From Gammaproteobacteria bacterium (GTDB lineage: Bacteria > Pseudomonadota > Gammaproteobacteria > UBA6429 > Thiohalophilaceae): DNA of 5,250 bases. Under the pieces are notes generated by a model. That model saw only the letters and a program-made list of their open reading frames with translations. It did no database searches and had not been told where the DNA came from. Below, one piece after another: positions 5,061 through 5,250 of this stretch. Numbering within the stretch: the first letter of the stretch is position 1; every line of letters starts with the position of its first letter. The stretch spans positions 1-5,250 of the forward strand of contig JAHEDA010000187.1 in the NCBI GenBank assembly GCA_024641445.1, read 5' to 3'. The translations under genes and the position numbers were made by a program.

Positions 5061-5250
5061 TCAGTGTTGATTGATGAGTTGACGTGAGGCGCGATAATTC
5101 CGACGCATGAAGAGTATCGCGACACCCGCAATTCCCATTAACAAACCGCTCGCGAATGAGACGTACGAATCGACCAGACTCATGGCGGAGACACCGGCGA
5201 TGACATAGAGCGCAGGCATGGATTCATAGATCGCCTTCGGTATTCGAAAT
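5061..5250 (-). CDS. Small two-helix membrane protein, 5' end outside window
   Basis: The minus-strand frame is open from the right edge to TGA at 5061, giving 62 visible residues that begin FRIPKAIYESMPALYVIAGV and end in RRNYRASRQLINQH. Two hydrophobic stretches lie at about visible residues 12-28 and 32-48 (FASGLLMGIAGVAILFM), followed by a basic tail that should face the cytoplasm. I recall short uncharacterised proteobacterial proteins with a start like (K/R)IPKAIYE, membrane hairpin and RRxYR tail; if this is one, only a few residues are missing and the whole protein is roughly 65-75 residues. A strong terminator follows directly, which supports a real transcribed gene ending here. No function can be assigned. 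Confidence 0.72.
   Translation of the reverse strand, partial: FRIPKAIYESMPALYVIAGVSAMSLVDSYVSFASGLLMGIAGVAILFMRRNYRASRQLINQH

Overview
The window reads as chromosomal DNA of a non-enteric gammaproteobacterium. The purF-metZ gene pair is common in this class (I recall a cvpA-purF-metZ order in Pseudomonas and relatives), the encoded PurF is of the E. coli type, and methionine synthesis uses direct sulfhydrylation (MetZ) instead of the enteric MetB/MetC route. I cannot name the genus. Most of the window is moderately GC-rich; a stretch at about 4250-4990 is clearly more AT-rich.

Layout. (1) 1-1471, plus: nearly complete purF (amidophosphoribosyltransferase), missing only about its first 13 residues. 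(2) 1472-1652: a dense regulatory interval. It holds a hairpin just after purF, a promoter with a perfect TTGACA -35 box, a SAM-II-type (metA motif) riboswitch aptamer whose first stem begins at the predicted transcription start, an anti-terminator arm overlapping the aptamer, and an intrinsic terminator ending in seven T's. (3) 1653-2840, plus: metZ, O-succinylhomoserine sulfhydrylase, with its own AGGAG ribosome binding site. (4) 2845-3720, minus: an uncharacterised five-helix membrane protein, convergent with metZ with a 4-base gap. (5) 3779-4210, minus: a small NUDIX hydrolase with a perfect Nudix box. (6) 4366-4728, minus: an AT-rich gene for a DUF2513-like protein, probably a horizontally acquired insertion. 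(7) 4729-5060: no convincing gene; one 24-codon minus-strand ORF and, at its right end, an intrinsic terminator for the next gene. (8) 5061-5250, minus: the C-terminal 62 codons of a small membrane protein whose start lies just outside the window.

The strongest result is the metZ leader. Three pairings can be drawn by hand that exclude one another in the classic way: pseudoknotted aptamer (SAM bound) with terminator, versus an 8-bp anti-terminator that uses the 3' half of the aptamer and the 5' arm of the terminator. This gives SAM feedback on the sulfur-assimilation step of methionine synthesis at the level of transcription termination. From memory SAM-II is best known from Alphaproteobacteria, often acting on the ribosome binding site, so a termination-type SAM-II on a gammaproteobacterial metZ deserves a look. 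The rest of the window is ordinary housekeeping DNA plus a small accessory patch.
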